In this document: piece after piece, positions 1 to 7,966 of the stretch
Position numbering within the stretch: the first letter of the stretch is position 1
Layout: every line of letters starts with the position of its first letter
Assembly (NCBI GenBank): GCA_937885175.1
Contig: CAKZZO010000128.1
Location: 1 to 64,000, forward strand
Origin: an uncultured Treponema sp.
Lineage (GTDB): Bacteria > Spirochaetota > Spirochaetia > Treponematales > Treponemataceae
Length of the DNA stretch: 64,000 nt
Direction of reading: 5' to 3'
Notes under the pieces: generated by a model
Told to the model about the DNA's origin: nothing
Database searches by the model: none
Seen by the model: only the letters and a program-made list of their open reading frames with translations
Translations under genes and position numbers: made by a program

Positions 1-225
1 GGCTACGAGCGTTTCGTCCACGACTGCATCTCCAGAGAGCAGTACGCCTACACCAGGGGCGAGCGTCAGGGCGTACAACAAGGTCTTGAACAGGGCGAGC
101 GCAAGCGGGCACTGGAAGACGCACGGCGGATGCTGCAGGACAACCTGTCGGTGGAACTTGCTGCAAAGTATACGGGGCTCTCCGCCGAAGAAGTCCGGCA
201 GTTACAGCAAGACCTGCCTCAATAG
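1..225 (+). CDS. Rpn family nuclease/transposase, C-terminal fragment
   Basis: Frame 1 is open from the window edge to a TAG at 223-225, giving the last 74 residues of a protein whose start lies outside the window. The tail has a Gly/Gln/Glu/Arg-rich helix (GERQGVQQGLEQGERK) followed by NLSVELAAKYTGLSAEEV, the usual C-terminal pattern of Rpn-type recombination-promoting nucleases (PD-(D/E)XK transposase-like proteins). The catalytic N-terminal domain cannot be seen, so activity or decay cannot be judged. Members are often multicopy in gut spirochaetes and clostridia. The family call rests on the tail pattern only. Confidence 0.7.
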   Translation, partial: GYERFVHDCISREQYAYTRGERQGVQQGLEQGERKRALEDARRMLQDNLSVELAAKYTGLSAEEVRQLQQDLPQ

Positions 226-320
226 CGTGCAAGAAGCTCAAATCATTTATGGAATACGTAAGGACAGGCAAAACGTGTTCCACACACACCGCAAAAAAAC
301 AAATTTTCTGAAAATTTCTC

Positions 321-348
321 TAAAGTCCAGTCATTTTTCTGCCGATAC
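321..348 (+). promoter_or_regulatory. sigma-28 (FliA)-like promoter
   Basis: TAAAG at 321-325 and GCCGATAC at 341-348 match the flagellar sigma-28 consensus (TAAA, 15 bases, GCCGATAA), with 16 bases between TAAA and GCCGATAC. The expected start is near 355. It would transcribe toward the lipoprotein gene at 657. Other GCCGATA-like sites in the window lack the TAAA element. Confidence 0.5.
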
Positions 349-355
349 TCTAGCG

Positions 356-385
356 GGGAAAGTGTAGGCAAAAGTACATTTTCCC
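356..385 (+). other. hairpin at the 5' end of the sigma-28 transcript
   Basis: GGGAAAGTGTA (356-366) pairs with TACATTTTCCC (375-385) around an 8-base loop: 11 pairs including one G-T. It begins within a base or two of the start site predicted for the promoter at 321-348. No T-run follows, so it is not an intrinsic terminator; it could be an RNA-stabilising 5' stem. Confidence 0.4.
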
Positions 386-414
386 TGAAAATTCGCAAAA
401 TAGCGGCTAAAAAG

Positions 415-443
415 TTGTCTTTTTGATGAATATGTGTTATACT
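415..443 (+). promoter_or_regulatory. sigma-70-type promoter upstream of lipoprotein operon
   Basis: TTGTCT (415-420) and TATACT (438-443) are separated by 17 bases, close to consensus. The start site would be near 450, leaving a leader of about 200 bases before the GTG at 657. Confidence 0.65.
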
Positions 444-594
444 GTTTAATTGGGATATACAGACGGGCGGGTAAACAGGTTATTTTTGCATGACACACAA
501 TGGAGGGTGTGCTTGGAAAAATATGGATTTGTTACTTTAGCAGACCCTATTTTCTTTTCTTATAAATCAATTCAAAAAGTTGTTAGTAAAGGGA

Positions 595-622
595 ACCTCG
601 AAAAACTTCAGTTTTTCGAGGT
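595..622 (+). repeat. inverted repeat in leader of lipoprotein operon
   Basis: CCTCGAAAAAC (596-606) and GTTTTTCGAGG (611-621) are perfect arms around TTCA; an A-T pair extends the stem to 595-622. There is no T-run after it, and the ribosome binding site GAGGAGGT (643-650) follows 20 bases later. It could be a leader hairpin or a dispersed repeat unit. Confidence 0.55.
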
Positions 623-656
623 AACTCTGAAAATTGTCGATTGAGGAGGTGCAGAC

Positions 657-1094
657 GTGAGGAAACCCCTGCTCATCGTGTCGTTTGTGCTAGGCGCAGC
701 GTTTTTCTTAAGCGGTTGCACCAACTCCATGGACGATATGCTGAGCAACTATAATGGCGGTTATACCTACCAGACAAAGACCGCCGAGGCATACACAATT
801 GATAATGTCACTGGCGAAAACATGCTGCGGGACACCTATGCAATTTACTTTAGGTCTACCCTGTGTCTGACGGCTCCAGCAGGTGCCGCCTCTTATGAAT
901 GGAAGGTAAAACTTGGTGAAAATGCCAACGGCGACAAGGAAGGTAAGGAAACCATCATCGGAACTTCAAAAAACCTGACCTTGTATGTCGTTGAGTCTGA
1001 CTTAAAGCGTTGGAGCTCATACAAACTGACGCTGACGGTAAAAAAGGACACGGGTCTGACCTACTCAGACACCGCTGACTTATACGTCTATTAA
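657..1094 (+). CDS. small lipoprotein, PKD-like fold suspected
   Basis: The 145-residue product starts with a lipoprotein signal peptide: basic MRK, a hydrophobic stretch, then LSGC with Cys21 as the lipidated residue, so it is probably anchored on a membrane or the cell surface. GTG at 657 is chosen because GAGGAGGT lies at 643-650. The mature part is short and beta-strand rich; the segment around ASYEWKVKLGE and the repeated LTL pattern near the C-terminus recall PKD or Ig-like folds, but I do not recognise a named family. It precedes a larger lipoprotein gene by 69 bases, probably in the same transcript. Function unknown. Confidence 0.8.
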   Translation: MRKPLLIVSFVLGAAFFLSGCTNSMDDMLSNYNGGYTYQTKTAEAYTIDNVTGENMLRDTYAIYFRSTLCLTAPAGAASYEWKVKLGENANGDKEGKETIIGTSKNLTLYVVESDLKRWSSYKLTLTVKKDTGLTYSDTADLYVY

Positions 1095-1163
1095 TTATGG
1101 TAAAACCTTTCCGGCGTATGCCGGGGAGTAAAAACTTTGTTATACTACTATTGGAGGTAAACA

Positions 1164-3197
1164 ATGGTAAAACACATCAAGACGATTGCCGCTGTATGTA
1201 CAGCCGCAGTCCTAACATTGGTCGGTTGCAGCAACATCAACAATGGTGCAATCATCGGCGACAGTACAGAAACAACCTCTCTCAACCTTTCTGTAACAAA
1301 TGCAAACAATATCCACGCTTTGATGGCTCCGGATACACTCGAACGCTCTGCTATTACCAAATATCAGATTGAAGGCGAATCTCTCTCTGGCCAAAAACTT
1401 GCTCTGCAGGATATCGAGCTTGACGGAGATGGAAAAGGCAAGCTTGAAAACGTGCTGGTAGATGACTGGACATTTACGCTCCATGCCTATACGGGAGCAT
1501 CAGAGCCATACACAGAAGTTCTGAGGGGCACTTCTACCTGTATGCTCAAGACGGGAACGGACATATCAAGCGTATCGTTTGTTCTTTCTTCATTCAATGT
1601 AAACACCACGGGTGGCTATGAAATTACCATCGGTTATACTGGCGGTGCATGGAATACTGACTATACCTTTAAATACGGCGTATACGACAGTACTACAGGC
1701 GCACCTGTTGGCTCAGAGGTTTCTGTAACCACCAACACTGACGAAATCGTTTATGATTCCAGTGATGATACAAAAAATGGAAAAACAGTTACTGGTACTG
1801 GTCTTGCAGCGGGCTCATATATCTTTGGTGTACGCATTTACAAGGGAAGTGCCAGCCTTGCCTATGTTTCTGACGTACTAGTCATCGAACCTGGTCGGAC
1901 AACAACAGATGAACTTATCTTCGGTAATGTCATCTCTACCCTGCCAGCCGCCCCCTCAACGCTTATCGCACAGGAACTGCTGAACACTGCATACAAGCCC
2001 TCAGGAGACTTCTACAATGTTCGCCTTTACTGGAAAGACCAGGCGACAAACGAAGAGTCTTATGAACTCATCGTCCGCGAATTTACCAACACAAGTGATG
2101 TCTGGACCGCATATGCAGAAAATGACAATGACTCTACTATTAATGCAGCCTATGGTACCCGCTATGACTTTGCGGACATTCTCACCCTCACAACAAGCAA
2201 TAACGACTTCAATATCGGTTGGAAAGACGGAAGTCTCTATGCAGGAAGCGAGGAACTGATTCTTACCGTACCCACTGGCCGTATGTTTGACTTCCAAATC
2301 CGTGCAAAGAACCAGATTGGTACATCTGTTTCTGTTGTCCGTTCAAAAGACAGCACCCCATCCCTGTCATATCTTGCCGGTACGGCTTCTGCCACACAGA
2401 CAAAAATTTCTGCCATTCAGGGTGACTGCAAAGGCTATGCCATTGATGACGACCCTAGCGAGGGTAACACACCTAACTTCTACAAGCACGTAAACTTGGT
2501 GCAGACCAAGTACAGCCTTGACGGTGGCGAATTAAAGATAACCTCTGCAGACACCTTTGCTGGTGACGTGTATGTTACTTATGACATCTATGCAATGAAC
2601 TATGTGGCTTACACAACAGCCTCCTCACCAAATCCTTTAAGCTACGACACAACCTATCTGAAGCTTCTTAACGAAGAAAACTGGAATTCTCTCAAAAAGG
2701 CAAATGCAGAGTGGACTGGCTGGAATACAGATATCGGTAGAGTTTCCACATCGGTAGAATACAACATCAATGGCTACAAGAACATTACCGTTGTGGCTCA
2801 GTACGGTTCATCAGAAACCGATGTTAACATTACCGGCGTGACAATCGAAACATTGCCCACACTTACAGACAGCAACATCACCTGTTTCTACGGTGATAAC
2901 GATGCAACGGCAAATACCAACGACTGCAAAGACGGTACCATCACAATTGCCCGTGGCAGTGCCGCCCAGTACGTAACGGTTACCGTTGCCTCTGCCTCAA
3001 ATGACATCTTCAAGAAGTATGATCTGTACGTGAACGGTCGTCTGATTGACTCTCAGAATGGTGGAGCATCATTCAGCTTTGCAAACTTCTCCACGAACAT
3101 ACTGACGAGCGGTGTTGCAAACACCATCATGGTTACCGGCACTACCGCTGCAGGTCGCAAGGCATCGTCTAGATTTACCATCACACTTACCAACTAA
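1164..3197 (+). CDS. large lipoprotein with fibronectin-III-like domains (paralogue A)
   Basis: The 677-residue product carries a lipoprotein signal peptide ending in LVGC (Cys22); the ATG follows GGAGGT at a good distance. The mature chain is Thr/Ser/Tyr rich and beta-strand dominated. A segment near residues 265-295 (PAAPSTLIAQ ... YNVRLYWKDQATNEESYEL) has the look of a fibronectin type III module. It aligns by eye over much of its length with the next lipoprotein (LTLHAY-like, SFVLSSFNV, LPAAPS and F-I-x-G modules), so the two are paralogues, this one being slightly longer. It ends in a beta-rich module before a terminator hairpin. Probable surface or periplasmic structural or adhesive protein; ligand unknown. 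Confidence 0.85.
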   Translation: MVKHIKTIAAVCTAAVLTLVGCSNINNGAIIGDSTETTSLNLSVTNANNIHALMAPDTLERSAITKYQIEGESLSGQKLALQDIELDGDGKGKLENVLVDDWTFTLHAYTGASEPYTEVLRGTSTCMLKTGTDISSVSFVLSSFNVNTTGGYEITIGYTGGAWNTDYTFKYGVYDSTTGAPVGSEVSVTTNTDEIVYDSSDDTKNGKTVTGTGLAAGSYIFGVRIYKGSASLAYVSDVLVIEPGRTTTDELIFGNVISTLPAAPSTLIAQELLNTAYKPSGDFYNVRLYWKDQATNEESYELIVREFTNTSDVWTAYAENDNDSTINAAYGTRYDFADILTLTTSNNDFNIGWKDGSLYAGSEELILTVPTGRMFDFQIRAKNQIGTSVSVVRSKDSTPSLSYLAGTASATQTKISAIQGDCKGYAIDDDPSEGNTPNFYKHVNLVQTKYSLDGGELKITSADTFAGDVYVTYDIYAMNYVAYTTASSPNPLSYDTTYLKLLNEENWNSLKKANAEWTGWNTDIGRVSTSVEYNINGYKNITVVAQYGSSETDVNITGVTIETLPTLTDSNITCFYGDNDATANTNDCKDGTITIARGSAAQYVTVTVASASNDIFKKYDLYVNGRLIDSQNGGASFSFANFSTNILTSGVANTIMVTGTTAAGRKASSRFTITLTN

Positions 3198-3213
3198 ATC
3201 GTAACAAAGTTTT

Positions 3214-3258
3214 CCTCCCTGCCATCCGTTGGATGGAGGGAGGTTAGACTTTGCCTTT
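3214..3258 (+). terminator. intrinsic terminator after lipoprotein A
   Basis: CCTCCCT (3214-3220) pairs with AGGGAGG (3237-3243) and CCATCC (3222-3227) with GGATGG (3231-3236), with one bulged G and a GTT loop. A T-run occurs slightly downstream, at 3253-3258, so the terminator is plausible but not textbook. Confidence 0.6.
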
Positions 3259-3334
3259 TTTACGGGAAGTTTTTTGCTAGGTTTCATCAATTCGGGTGCA
3301 TGACATGAGTTGTAAAATTACATGCTCAGAAAAA

Positions 3335-5167
3335 ATGCAATATTCTCACGCAAAGCACAGAGTGCATATTCTGTTGGCACTATGTACACTGCTTGCGGGA
3401 CTGTTTGTTACCGCCTGTTCATCTCCATTACTGAACGAGCCGGAAGCAGCAGAAAGACCGTCTATTGATGTTATTGTCACAAACTATGCCGACAACCAGT
3501 CAAGTGCGCGTTTACTATCTCCCGACTCATACGGAAGCGTACAGAAATACACGATAGATGGCGAAGATATAGATGGCTTTCCGCTTTCTTACAGTAACTT
3601 TACGCTGGCAGCAAACGGCACAGGAAAAATATCAGGCGTTCCCAAAACGCTATGGAACCTTACCCTTCACGCATATTCAGATTCAGAAGGAACAAACGAG
3701 GTGCTCAGAGCCTATGCAACGGCAGACACCCGAAACGGCGATGCGGAAGTCTCGTTCACGCTTTCTTCCTACGATGTCGAGACATTGGGCGAATACGATT
3801 TAACATTCACCTACCCCAATGCAACAGCATTTGAAAGCGTCACGCAGATTAATCTCAGCATCTGTAATTCTGATTCTGCAGAAGCAATCTACACAACCGT
3901 ACTCTCAAAAACAGCAAACGCATCTGACTTTGCAGCCTGGACAACGACAGGATACCAGTTCACGCGCGGTAACATTCCTGCCGGCTATTACTTGCTCATC
4001 GTTGAATTCCGAAGCAGTTCCACAAAAATCGGCACCTACACCGACATACTGGACATTCAGCCAGGACTGACAACAGCAAGCAACGTTGCCATTCCAGACA
4101 TTCTCAACAGATTGCCAGCGGCTCCAAGCAACCTGAAAGTCTATCGTGTGGACAGTTCTCTTTCTAGTGACTTCTACAATGCAGTCATTCGCTGGGAAGA
4201 CAATGCCACGAACGAAGAGTACTATGAAATCACCATACACCAATTTGCCAACAACACGGCAAGCACAGGCACACCGATTAAAATCATCAATCGGGAAAAC
4301 TATGCAACGCTCTCATTCGTAAACGGAGATGATTTTAGCTATGCAGGCGGAAACATTCTCTACGGCAGTACAGAATATGTACTCAAACTCAAAACAGGAA
4401 TGTTGTACGACTTCAGCATAGTTGCGGTAAACAGTATCGGCCGTTCTGATGTAGTTCAGAGAACAACATCCGCAGACATTGCAAACGATGCCTCCTATGG
4501 CGCACTCACAGGATTTGATGTCGAGGCAAGTTCACCCTATGCACGCATAAACACCTATGCCATTACATACGGCTTGGGAGACGGAACATGGCAAACAGAC
4601 ACCGCACTGACGCTCCAATCTCAAATCATGACGGAATACTACGTATACGACGGTAATCCCGTTACCCTGACGACACCAAATGCAATCGTCACATCTGGAG
4701 AGCAGAGCTACCCCATCGCCTATCTGGGCAGCACCCAAAATCCCTGGACAGGCTGGACACGTAACGGCTCAACGGTAACGGAAATTACAGGCTTTTCAAA
4801 CGCAAGTGTCTTTGCGGCGTATAACGTAACCGATACAGACTATGAAGTTGAGTTTGACTCAGACGGATTGTCACTTGCGTATGGTACAACAGAAGACGGC
4901 TCATTTACAACGGCAGGAGACGGAGCCACCATCACTTCCTCAGCCTGCAAGTATGTACGCATCGCTATAGACAAAAACAAAAACCCATTGTTCACACGCT
5001 TCATCGTATACATAAACGGCACGGAACAAGGCGATACTACTTCCAGCGCAGATACCGAATACTACACTTTTGCCACACCGCTTAAAGGAACCTACACCGT
5101 GCAAGTTGCAGGCGTTTACAACAACACCAAATATTTCTCATCCGAAAAGACCCTCAAAGTATATTAA
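3335..5167 (+). CDS. large lipoprotein with fibronectin-III-like domains (paralogue B)
   Basis: This is the paralogue of the preceding lipoprotein. The frame is open from 3296 with possible starts at GTG 3296, ATG 3305 and ATG 3335; none has a strong ribosome binding site. I choose 3335 because it gives a conventional 28-residue signal peptide ending in VTAC, with the Cys as lipidation site. The mature chain repeats the layout of the neighbour: a domain with the YTIDGEDIDG pattern, a SFTLSSYDV segment, then a LPAAPSNLKVYR fibronectin-III-like module and a beta-rich C-terminus. It lies behind a terminator, so it probably has its own promoter. Likely surface exposed; function unknown. Confidence 0.82.
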   Translation: MQYSHAKHRVHILLALCTLLAGLFVTACSSPLLNEPEAAERPSIDVIVTNYADNQSSARLLSPDSYGSVQKYTIDGEDIDGFPLSYSNFTLAANGTGKISGVPKTLWNLTLHAYSDSEGTNEVLRAYATADTRNGDAEVSFTLSSYDVETLGEYDLTFTYPNATAFESVTQINLSICNSDSAEAIYTTVLSKTANASDFAAWTTTGYQFTRGNIPAGYYLLIVEFRSSSTKIGTYTDILDIQPGLTTASNVAIPDILNRLPAAPSNLKVYRVDSSLSSDFYNAVIRWEDNATNEEYYEITIHQFANNTASTGTPIKIINRENYATLSFVNGDDFSYAGGNILYGSTEYVLKLKTGMLYDFSIVAVNSIGRSDVVQRTTSADIANDASYGALTGFDVEASSPYARINTYAITYGLGDGTWQTDTALTLQSQIMTEYYVYDGNPVTLTTPNAIVTSGEQSYPIAYLGSTQNPWTGWTRNGSTVTEITGFSNASVFAAYNVTDTDYEVEFDSDGLSLAYGTTEDGSFTTAGDGATITSSACKYVRIAIDKNKNPLFTRFIVYINGTEQGDTTSSADTEYYTFATPLKGTYTVQVAGVYNNTKYFSSEKTLKVY

Positions 5168-5185
5168 AATCCGTCATTGCCACAG

Positions 5186-5213
5186 AAGTTTGCCGTGGCA
5201 AACTTTCCTGTCT
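5186..5213. terminator. hairpin between convergent genes
   Basis: AAGTTTGC (5186-5193) pairs with GCAAACTT (5198-5205) around CGTG. A second, competing pairing of TTGCCAC with GTGGCAA overlaps it. T-rich sequence follows on the plus strand. It separates the convergent lipoprotein and beta-propeller genes and may serve both. Confidence 0.5.
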
Positions 5214-5229
5214 TTTCTAAAATTTTAGC

Positions 5230-6933
5230 CTAGAATGCAGGAATGTCTTTTTTCTGGTCTTTTGAGCCGATGTAAACGGTAAAACCTAATCCAGCCTTAA
5301 AGAGCATGCCGAGATTCGTGTCAAAAGTACCGCCGGCAATGACGTGGAAATGGTTCCACTGAACACCCATAAGAATATCAAGCTGCATGGCTCCTGAAGG
5401 AGTGCTTACATTGTAGTAGGTAAAGTCATTGTTAAAGAAGACCCGCAAGTTGCCGCCAAGATGGAGTTCCGAGAACAAAAGCAGGTTGGCCGTTGGATTA
5501 TAATAGCTTAAACCTGCCAAGCCAAAGACAGCGGCAGAATAAAGCCAGGGTTTATTGTCCACAGAATAGGTATAGCGGAAATTGCTGCTGGGCATACCGG
5601 CACTCAAGTCGCCACCGCCGCCAAGGTAAATCGGATAAAATGCAAAGTTTCGGTAAATGCCGGTCAATCCAAAAGCACCCACATACTGATCTGAACCAAG
5701 GGTATTGTATGTCAGCGAGAAACTCAATGTATTGCGGGGAAGCGTAACGGTTTTCTTGCTGATTTCTGAAGCAACGGCTTCTTCATCGGTTTTGATGTTG
5801 CGCACCACTGTTTTGTCAGCAAGTACTTCGGCAAGCTTATCCAAATCTCTTGTCTCGTAGGTTTTACGTACCGGCGGAACAATCTCGCGGCGGGCAATTT
5901 CTGTCGTTCCCCAGCGGAAGATATAGCCCCGCTTTGTTCCTGCAACCAATGAATTTCCGTCAGGACTAAAGGCAAGAGATTCCACCACGTCGCCGGCTTC
6001 AACCAGAATGCTATAGGCATCGGTCACCTCTCCAGTGGAGATTTCGTACACCTTAATCATGCCGTTTCGCAGTGCAGCGGCAACTTTTGTACCGTCAGGG
6101 CTAAAAACTGCGGCATTCAAGGGCATGTCTGAATCACGAATGACGGAAGCCCCCTGTCCATAGACGGGACAAACAACCAGAGAAGTTTTGTCAGCCGCGC
6201 TCAAAAAATACTGTCCGTCCGGACTGAAAATCGCACCGATATGGGAATCAACATAGCGGGGAAAAGTCTGCTTGCGATGCTCTGAATCAATACTGTCATC
6301 CAGATTAAAGAGTGTCACCGTTCCATCGGAAGCAGTCAAAAGCAGGCGGGAAAGTTCCGGGTTCACGTCAAGAGCCGTAACAGGGGAAACAGAAGTGGTA
6401 ATTCCCTTAAAGATAAACTGATTGGTCATTACAAGGCGGAAACAGTGGGTCGTGTTCAATCCGTCAATAGGTGCCATAACCGAATAGCCGTTGTCCATAA
6501 ATACGGCATCTTTTATGGGGTAGGCTCCCTCGCCTACAATCTTTATTGCAGAAATTTTTTCATCTAGATTTCTGATGATAAGAGAATTATCTTCGCTGAC
6601 AGACAAAAACCATTGGCCGTCTGCGCTGAATTTTCCTGAAACCACAGGCTCCTTGTGACCTGACCAGATTGCAGTAATGGTGTTCAAGTCGGCATCCCAC
6701 AGAATAACGGAATTATCCCATGTTGTGGCAAAATATTTCCCGTCGGGTCGCCAGGCAACAGACTGAACGGGCATGCCGGTATGAGCCAGCACGGACGTAT
6801 TGCTTACAGGCGCTTCTTTTTTTATCTCAATGGCATTAGCGGGCTTTTCAACCGCTGACTCCGCAAAAAGAATGCTTGAAACGAAGAGAAAAAAAACTGT
6901 CAGCATATCATATCGAAAATTCTTCAATTTCAC
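5230..6933 (-). CDS. WD40-like beta-propeller protein with C-terminal barrel-like domain
   Basis: The 567-residue product has an N-terminal signal peptide (MLTVFFLFVSSILFAES). Residues about 45-340 contain WD40/YVTN-like blades: PDGKYFATTWDNSVILWD, SADGQWFLSVSEDNSL, SPDGQYFLSAADK, SPDGTKVAAALRNG and SPDGNSLVAGTKRG. The last 170 residues are different: alternating aromatic and small residues (FAFYPIYLGGGG, FNNDFTYYNVS, GLGFTVYIGSK), resembling an outer-membrane beta-barrel with a strand-like end. A periplasmic propeller tethered to a barrel is therefore suggested. The GTG start at 6933 has only weak ribosome binding sites (ATAGG, GAGAG). The gene is monocistronic. Role unknown. Confidence 0.8.
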   Translation of the reverse strand: MKLKNFRYDMLTVFFLFVSSILFAESAVEKPANAIEIKKEAPVSNTSVLAHTGMPVQSVAWRPDGKYFATTWDNSVILWDADLNTITAIWSGHKEPVVSGKFSADGQWFLSVSEDNSLIIRNLDEKISAIKIVGEGAYPIKDAVFMDNGYSVMAPIDGLNTTHCFRLVMTNQFIFKGITTSVSPVTALDVNPELSRLLLTASDGTVTLFNLDDSIDSEHRKQTFPRYVDSHIGAIFSPDGQYFLSAADKTSLVVCPVYGQGASVIRDSDMPLNAAVFSPDGTKVAAALRNGMIKVYEISTGEVTDAYSILVEAGDVVESLAFSPDGNSLVAGTKRGYIFRWGTTEIARREIVPPVRKTYETRDLDKLAEVLADKTVVRNIKTDEEAVASEISKKTVTLPRNTLSFSLTYNTLGSDQYVGAFGLTGIYRNFAFYPIYLGGGGDLSAGMPSSNFRYTYSVDNKPWLYSAAVFGLAGLSYYNPTANLLLFSELHLGGNLRVFFNNDFTYYNVSTPSGAMQLDILMGVQWNHFHVIAGGTFDTNLGMLFKAGLGFTVYIGSKDQKKDIPAF

Positions 6934-7030
6934 CCTATGACTCTCAATATACTATTGTAGTGTAATTATCGGTAAAAATCAGCAGAAAATAAAGTGGCGA
7001 AAAAAAGATTTCGCATTGCGTTTTTTTTAT

Positions 7031-7059
7031 TTTACAATTTTTCTGAATGGGTATACAAT
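7031..7059 (+). promoter_or_regulatory. promoter of PilZ-MCP operon
   Basis: TTTACA (7031-7036) and TACAAT (7054-7059) are spaced by 17 bases. The start would be near 7066, giving a short leader with AGGAG (7077-7081) before the ATG at 7089. Confidence 0.6.
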
Positions 7060-7088
7060 ATAGGGGAGAGAGTTTTAGGAGAATATGA

Positions 7089-7928
7089 ATGGAATCAAAT
7101 GTGGAAATTTTCGGACGAAAGACTTTCTTCATTGCATCCGATGCTTCATTAATTCCAGAGTCTTATCTTGAGGAGTTTTTAGCCAGCGGATACGAGACCT
7201 ACATCATAGACGATGACTATATCTGCCCCCTCAGAAAGAAAGTTGAGGCAATCATTAAGCATTACCCTGATGCCATCCTGTTTTTCAATATAGACGCATC
7301 TGCTGACGGCATTGAAAACTGGAAGACCTATATTGCCGAAACATGCAGGAAGCACAGCCATGACGCTCTCATAGGTGTTCTTCATGCAAAAGGCAATCCT
7401 AAGGCAGATGAAATCTTGCGGCAGTATTACGAAGAAACAATCGGTGTACGCTGCGGGTTCATCACCCTGCAGGCGCATCACCACGAAAATTTTGACCTGA
7501 TGCTGAAAATCCTTGAAAAATACGGGGCGAAGGGACGGCGGCAGCTGGTGCGTGCAAACATGGATGCCCAGAGCCACTTTCATTTTGACATTGACGGCAA
7601 AAAGTACAAATCCCGCGTGCTGGATGTAAACATCAGCCACTTTGCCTGCGTATTTCCCGAAGAATTGAAGCACATGAAAATTTACGACAAAGTGCGGGGG
7701 GCTTCGTTCCGACTCAACGGCTTAAAATTCAATTCTGATGCCGTCCTTCTGATGAAACGGAGCAAAAACGATGTGCACCTGTGCGTTTTCATGTTCATAA
7801 GCCAGCCTGACGACAAGCCTGCACTTGAGCCGGAACTGCGGAAAAATCTTACCCGAAAAATGTACCAGGTTGTTGCGGAGGAAACGCTGAAAAACCTTAA
7901 AAAAGCCTTTAAAAAAGCAGACAAATAA
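7089..7928 (+). CDS. PilZ-like domain protein
   Basis: The 279-residue protein has an N-terminal alpha/beta domain of about 145 residues reminiscent of a receiver fold ([20 protein letters not shown]), followed by a PilZ-like domain at about 150-240. The RxxxR-type element appears as RRQLVR at 150-155. The second element, normally D/NxSxxG, reads NISHFA at 181-186, with Ala where Gly is expected. Cyclic di-GMP binding is therefore possible but uncertain. The start at 7089 is set by AGGAG; an out-of-frame ATG lies four bases earlier. The chemotaxis receptor gene follows after 38 bases in the same transcript, which fits a motility or signalling role. No signal peptide, so cytoplasmic. Confidence 0.7.
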   Translation: MESNVEIFGRKTFFIASDASLIPESYLEEFLASGYETYIIDDDYICPLRKKVEAIIKHYPDAILFFNIDASADGIENWKTYIAETCRKHSHDALIGVLHAKGNPKADEILRQYYEETIGVRCGFITLQAHHHENFDLMLKILEKYGAKGRRQLVRANMDAQSHFHFDIDGKKYKSRVLDVNISHFACVFPEELKHMKIYDKVRGASFRLNGLKFNSDAVLLMKRSKNDVHLCVFMFISQPDDKPALEPELRKNLTRKMYQVVAEETLKNLKKAFKKADK

Positions 7929-7966
7929 AAAAAGAGAATTTCAACCTACAATTTGGAGGATACTGT

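Larger units (their letters stand above)
226..656. other. gene-free region with two promoters and two hairpins
   Basis: This is the only gap over 300 bases. I see no convincing gene: the 64-codon TTG-started frame at 450-644 has no ribosome binding site and no family resemblance. The stretch holds a sigma-28-like promoter, a hairpin just after its expected start site, a sigma-70 promoter, and an inverted repeat shortly before the ribosome binding site of the first lipoprotein gene. It may be a long 5' leader or may encode a small RNA. Confidence 0.6.

Noticed and set aside
450..644. 64-codon frame on the plus strand
   Set aside because: TTG start, no ribosome binding site, crosses an inverted repeat, and no protein-like pattern; it lies in a leader region.
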